From: Actinomycetota bacterium
Lineage (GTDB): Bacteria > Actinomycetota > Acidimicrobiia > Acidimicrobiales > JAHWKP01
Assembly: GCA_019347775.1 (NCBI GenBank)
Contig: JAHWKP010000005.1
Location: forward strand, 1-25,327
Reading direction: 5' to 3'
Length of the DNA: 25,327 nt
The position numbers were made by a program, and so were the translations under genes. Numbering within the stretch: the first letter of the stretch is position 1; every line of letters starts with the position of its first letter. The notes beneath the pieces were generated by a model. The model saw nothing but the letters and a program-made list of their open reading frames with translations, did not search any database and had not been told where the DNA came from. Positions 22,446 to 25,327 of the stretch are shown here, in pieces.

Positions 22446-22658
22446 TCACCCCAACTGCCGCACCAGCCAGGCGACGCCCTGTAGGGCTCGCATGGCGAGA
22501 TAGGCCCCGGCAGCGATTACGAGCAGCTTGAAGTGCCACGGCACCCGGGGCTCCTCCACGGTGGGTGCCAGGAGCGATCGTCCGCAGCTGGGGCAGGTGC
22601 CGTCCCGATTGACCGTCGGCGTGGCGAGATATCTGTCGCAGCCCTCACACCAGGGCAC
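22446..22658 (-). CDS. Small zinc-ribbon membrane protein
   Basis: A 70-residue protein. The N-terminal half has two C-x2-C pairs, Cys4/Cys7 (MPWCEGCDRY) and Cys22/Cys25 (TCPSCGR), a zinc ribbon. Residues about 43-65 (FKLLVIAAGAYLAMRALQG and onward) form one transmembrane helix. Proteins starting MPWC-x2-C are common in Actinomycetota and have no known function. It starts 3 bases after the HMG-CoA lyase stop, so it is the last gene of that operon. The zinc ribbon is probably cytoplasmic. Confidence 0.82.
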   Translation of the reverse strand: MPWCEGCDRYLATPTVNRDGTCPSCGRSLLAPTVEEPRVPWHFKLLVIAAGAYLAMRALQGVAWLVRQLG

Positions 22659-22661
22659 AGC

Positions 22662-23567
22662 TCAGGCCGGATTGTTGAGCCGCGGGCCGGCAGCCGCCAC
22701 CCGACTCGGCACCGGATGGCCGACGAGTTCGGCGACGAGGCGGGAGGCGTCGAGCAATCGATCCAGGTCCACGCCGGTCTCTACCCCGAGATCTTCCATC
22801 AGGTACACGAGGTCCTCGGTCGCGAGGTTGCCGGTGGCGCCTTCCGCGAAAGGCGATCCTCCCAGGCCACCTACGGCGGTGTCGAAGTCCCGCACGCCGG
22901 CGAGATAAGCGGTGTGAGCGTTGAGCAGGGCGGTGCCTCTGGTGTCATGCAGGTGCAGTCCCACTCGCGTCCCGGTGGCGGCCAGCACCTCTTCTATTCG
23001 CCGGGGCGTGGCCATACCGGTCGTGTCGGCCAGCGTCAGCGCTGTGGCGCCGGCGTCCATGCATCGCCGGGCCACCGCAGCCACTTCAGAAGGAGCGATA
23101 TCGCCCTCGTACGGGGAGCCGAAGGAGCACGATAGGACCGCTTCCACCCACGCCTCGCCGGCGAGGCCGCAGATGTCGCGGAGCTGGTCGATGGAGTCGT
23201 CGACGGACATGCGTACGTTTCGCTGGTTGTAGCCCTCCGACGCCGAGAGGGTCACGCTGATCGCGTCGAGGCCGGCGTCCAAAGCCATTTCTGCGCCCTT
23301 ACGGTTCGGCACGAGCCCGACCCAGGTGACGCCGTCCAACTTCGGCAGAAGGGCCACGACCTTTTCGGCGTCGGCCATCGACGGCACGGCCTTGGGCGAC
23401 ACGAAGGCCACCGCTTCAATTGTCTTGAGGCCGGCCGCCACCAGCGCCTCGATGAGGCGGATGCGATCCTCTACCGACAGAGGCGCCTCCACCTGGAGGC
23501 CGTCCCGGGGGCCGACCTCCCTTATCCGAACCGCGTCGACCGTGAGGGCCGCCCTGGCTTCCATCAT
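22662..23567 (-). CDS. Hydroxymethylglutaryl-CoA lyase family protein
   Basis: A 301-residue TIM barrel of the HMGL-like/DRE-TIM family. The reaction is cleavage of HMG-CoA to acetyl-CoA and acetoacetate, the last step of leucine breakdown. Arg21-Asp22 (GPRDGLQ), His205 and His207 (LHLHDTRG) and Asn247 (GATGNLATED) match the catalytic arginine and metal ligands of the human enzyme (Arg41, Asp42, His233, His235, Asn275). In the C-terminal signature, GGLGGSPFAEG has Ser238 where the human and many bacterial lyases have catalytic Cys266. The other members of this family with this change may still be lyases, so I keep the name with lower confidence. The ATG at 23567 overlaps the carboxylase stop by 4 bases. 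Confidence 0.88.
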   Translation of the reverse strand: MMEARAALTVDAVRIREVGPRDGLQVEAPLSVEDRIRLIEALVAAGLKTIEAVAFVSPKAVPSMADAEKVVALLPKLDGVTWVGLVPNRKGAEMALDAGLDAISVTLSASEGYNQRNVRMSVDDSIDQLRDICGLAGEAWVEAVLSCSFGSPYEGDIAPSEVAAVARRCMDAGATALTLADTTGMATPRRIEEVLAATGTRVGLHLHDTRGTALLNAHTAYLAGVRDFDTAVGGLGGSPFAEGATGNLATEDLVYLMEDLGVETGVDLDRLLDASRLVAELVGHPVPSRVAAAGPRLNNPA

Positions 23568-25081
23568 CCGGGCGTGATGCCGCGCCGGCGGTCGGAGAAC
23601 TCGCGGGACTTGCCCTCGGATTGCTCCAACCGGGCCAGCAATTCCTCACGCAGATCCTGCGCGCCCACGACGGCGTCGATGACCAACTCCGAAGCAAGTC
23701 GCAGAAGATCGATGTCGGCCTCGTACTCCTTACGCATCCGTTCGACAAATGCGGCCCGTTCATCGGCGTCTTCGATCTCGGCGATCTTGTTGGCATAGAC
23801 CGCGTTGATGGCGGCCTCAGGGCCCATGACTGCGATCTTGGCGCCTGGCAGCGCAATGCAGGCATCCGGCTCGAAGGCAGGCCCCGCCATCGCGTAGAGA
23901 CCTGCGCCGTAGGCCTTCCGCACAATGACCGAGAACTTGGGCACCGTGGCTTCGGATACCGCGGTGATCATCTTTGCGCCGTGGCGGATGATCCCTTCCC
24001 GCTCGACCTGTGATCCGATCATGAACCCGGGCACGTCAGCGAGGAAGACGAGCGGGACGTTGAAGGCGTCACAAGTCCAAATGAAGCGGGCCGCCTTGTC
24101 GGCCGAGTCACCAAAGAGGACACCGCCTTTGACTTCGGGATTGTTGGCCACGATTCCCACCGGGGCGCCGTTCATCCGTCCGAAACCGACGATGAGCTCC
24201 GGCGCGAAGAGGGGCTTGACCTCGAAGAGGCTGTCCGCGTCGATCAACCCGTCGATCACTTTGCGCATGGAGTACGGAGTGCGCTCGTCTTCGGGAACCG
24301 AGTCGGCCGTTAGGGCCTCGAGCGGCGCCACGGGTGCGTAGGTCGGAGGCTGCTCGCGCCAGGACGAGGGGAGATAGGACAGATACCGCTGGGCCTGCTC
24401 GATGGCATCGGAATCGTCGTGGGCGAGGTTGTCCCCACAACCGGAGACGGTGGCGTGCATTCGCGCGCCACCCATGTCCTCCAGCGTGGTGATCTCACCT
24501 ACCACCATCTCGGCCATGCGCGGCGAACCGAGGTACATCGACGCGTTGCCCTCGACCATGATGACGAGGTCGCAGAAAGACGGGATGTAGGCCCCGCCCG
24601 CGGCCGACGGTCCGAATAGACAACAGACCTGCGGCACTTTGCCCGAGAGCTTCACCTGGTTGTAGAAGATCCGGCCCGCGCCGCGCCGACCGGGAAACAG
24701 CTGGACCTGATCGGTGATGCGGGCGCCTGCTGAGTCGACGAGCCACACGACCGGCAGCTCGTGCCTCAGGGCATGTTCGGTGAGTCGCACGATCTTCTCG
24801 ACCGTCCGGGCGCCCCACGATCCCGCCTTGACCGTCGGGTCGTTCGCCATAACGCACACCGGCCTGCCGTCGACCTTGCCGACACCGGTGATGACGCCAT
24901 CCGCTGGAAGGTCGGAAGCCATGGCGTTGGCGAGCAGTCCGTCCTCGCGGAACGAGTCCGGATCGAGCAGCAGGTTCAGACGGTCGCGGACAAAGAGCTT
25001 GTTCTGATTAGCCAGCTTCTCCGCGCCCCGAGCCAGATTCCCCTGCTTAGCGCGCTCAGCTGCTTCGCGGATCTCGCTCAC
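23564..25081 (-). CDS. Acyl-CoA carboxylase beta (carboxyltransferase) subunit, probably methylcrotonyl-CoA type
   Basis: A 505-residue crotonase-fold carboxyltransferase that transfers CO2 from carboxybiotin to an acyl-CoA. The N-terminal half has LVDSAGARITDQVQLFPG and FGPSAAGGAYIPSFCD, the acyl-CoA oxyanion region; the C-terminal half has VPGFMIGSQVEREGIIRHG and VRKAYGAGLYAMAGPAF for carboxybiotin. Length is normal for PccB/MccB/YngE-type subunits. Coupling to HMG-CoA lyase suggests 3-methylcrotonyl-CoA as substrate in leucine catabolism, but propionyl-CoA cannot be excluded from sequence. The biotin carboxylase alpha subunit is not in the window. The start is GTG 25081; upstream lies the hairpin repeat array, and no clear promoter is visible. 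Confidence 0.93.
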   Translation of the reverse strand: MSEIREAAERAKQGNLARGAEKLANQNKLFVRDRLNLLLDPDSFREDGLLANAMASDLPADGVITGVGKVDGRPVCVMANDPTVKAGSWGARTVEKIVRLTEHALRHELPVVWLVDSAGARITDQVQLFPGRRGAGRIFYNQVKLSGKVPQVCCLFGPSAAGGAYIPSFCDLVIMVEGNASMYLGSPRMAEMVVGEITTLEDMGGARMHATVSGCGDNLAHDDSDAIEQAQRYLSYLPSSWREQPPTYAPVAPLEALTADSVPEDERTPYSMRKVIDGLIDADSLFEVKPLFAPELIVGFGRMNGAPVGIVANNPEVKGGVLFGDSADKAARFIWTCDAFNVPLVFLADVPGFMIGSQVEREGIIRHGAKMITAVSEATVPKFSVIVRKAYGAGLYAMAGPAFEPDACIALPGAKIAVMGPEAAINAVYANKIAEIEDADERAAFVERMRKEYEADIDLLRLASELVIDAVVGAQDLREELLARLEQSEGKSREFSDRRRGITPG

Positions 25082-25115
25082 GCTCCCATTCTGACCGACT
25101 CCTGGGTGGTTTAAG

Positions 25116-25203
25116 TGTTCCTATCGCCAAGCCGGCACCCGCGGGGTGGGGGTTGGGGGTCCCCCACCGCACCGCGATGAGCCGTCAGGCGAAGAGCCAG
25201 CAA
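25116..25203. repeat. Hairpin repeat unit, copy 1
   Basis: The unit begins TGTTCCTA (25116), continues through a GC-rich hairpin with arms GGTGGGGG (25145-25152) and CCCCCACC (25161-25168), and ends in a conserved block at 25169-25203 (GCA-CC-GCGATGAGCCGTCAG and onward to CAGCAA). The last 30 bases (25174-25203) are identical in copy 2. Together with copy 2 it covers most of the 246-base stretch without a gene at the right end. Confidence 0.85.
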
Positions 25204-25214
25204 CGCGGCTTGAC

Positions 25215-25299
25215 TGTTCCTACCGCGGCGCCCGAGGCCGCGCGGCGGGGATGGGGACCCCGCCGCATAGCGATGAGCCGTCAGGCGAAGAGCCAGCAA
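25215..25299. repeat. Hairpin repeat unit, copy 2
   Basis: Same layout as copy 1: TGTTCCTA (25215), a hairpin with arms GCGGCGGGG (25242-25250) and CCCCGCCGC (25258-25266), and the conserved block at 25265-25299, which matches copy 1 at 33 of 35 positions. The block repeats at a 96-base offset, while the TGTTCCTA start is offset by 99 bases, so the units differ by a 3-base indel. The stems differ in sequence but each pairs perfectly. Confidence 0.85.
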
Positions 25300-25308
25300 T
25301 CTGGATTA

Positions 25309-25327
25309 GGCGGGTCTTAGACCCGCC
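25309..25327. other. Perfect hairpin at the window edge, probable terminator or repeat part
   Basis: GGCGGGTC (25309-25316) and GACCCGCC (25320-25327) form an 8-bp stem with a TTA loop, 9 bases after repeat copy 2. It could be a transcription terminator of a gene beyond the window or a further part of the repeat array. The sequence ends here, so this cannot be resolved. Confidence 0.55.

Noticed and set aside
25174..25299. Two identical 30-base repeats that could be read as a tiny CRISPR array
   Set aside because: The interval between them is 66 bases, too long for a spacer, and it contains further repeated parts (TGTTCCTA and a hairpin). There are only two copies and no cas genes.
25111..25299. 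A 62-codon minus-strand frame with an internal LLALRLTAHR repeat
   Set aside because: The peptide repeat only reflects the 96-base DNA repeat, which keeps frame by chance. There is no ribosome site and the composition is low-complexity Arg/Pro/Gly.

Overview
This window is a gene-dense, GC-rich bacterial chromosome segment made almost entirely of core amino-acid biosynthesis genes. High GC, frequent GTG starts, 4-base ATGA/GTGA overlaps, candidate leaderless starts, an actinobacterial-type GltB/GltD pair, a stand-alone actinobacterial-type GroES homologue and a small zinc-ribbon membrane protein all point to Actinomycetota. A dedicated trpF beside a normal-looking hisA argues against the Streptomyces/Mycobacterium type, which uses the bifunctional PriA, and favours a deeper-branching lineage such as Acidimicrobiia. 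The lineage call is inference from gene content; no marker phylogeny was run.

Layout. At 1-1695 (minus strand) lie an RsmC-like rRNA methyltransferase, a CDP-alcohol phosphatidyltransferase and the N-terminal part of a sugar-phosphate nucleotidyltransferase. At 1762-2713 an orphan STAS protein and a secreted protein converge on a strong hairpin. At 2837-8789 (plus) is gltBD, NADPH glutamate synthase. From 8719 to 22184 almost everything is on the minus strand and forms one his-trp supercluster, read as hisD-hisC-hisB-hisH-hisA-hisF, then hisI-trpE-ygfZ-lipoprotein-trpC-trpF-trpB-methyltransferase-trpA. Its only interruption is a GroES-like gene on the plus strand between hisF and hisI. hisG, hisE, a histidinol phosphatase, trpD and trpG are not in the window. 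At 22232-25081 are a small divergent coiled-coil gene and a carboxylase beta subunit/HMG-CoA lyase/zinc-ribbon unit that looks like leucine catabolism. The last 220 bases hold a non-coding hairpin repeat array.

How the genes work together. GltBD makes glutamate, the amino donor used by HisC and the product of the glutamine-dependent HisHF and anthranilate synthase reactions. HisF releases AICAR, and the trp and his routes both draw on PRPP. The his and trp genes are tightly coupled by overlaps and probably co-transcribed in two blocks.

Most notable points. (1) The CDP-alcohol phosphatidyltransferase carries a pair of compensating frameshifts inside its catalytic motif, starting at a 5-base tandem duplication, and these remove two of the four catalytic aspartates. 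(2) HisD keeps its zinc, substrate and catalytic residues but appears to lack two of three conserved NAD contacts. (3) The right-hand end has a direct repeat whose hairpin arms differ between copies yet still pair. (4) gltD and trpA overlap tail-to-tail by 71 bases. I found no mobile element, CRISPR array, tRNA, rRNA or defence system, and no clear evidence of a wholly new system.
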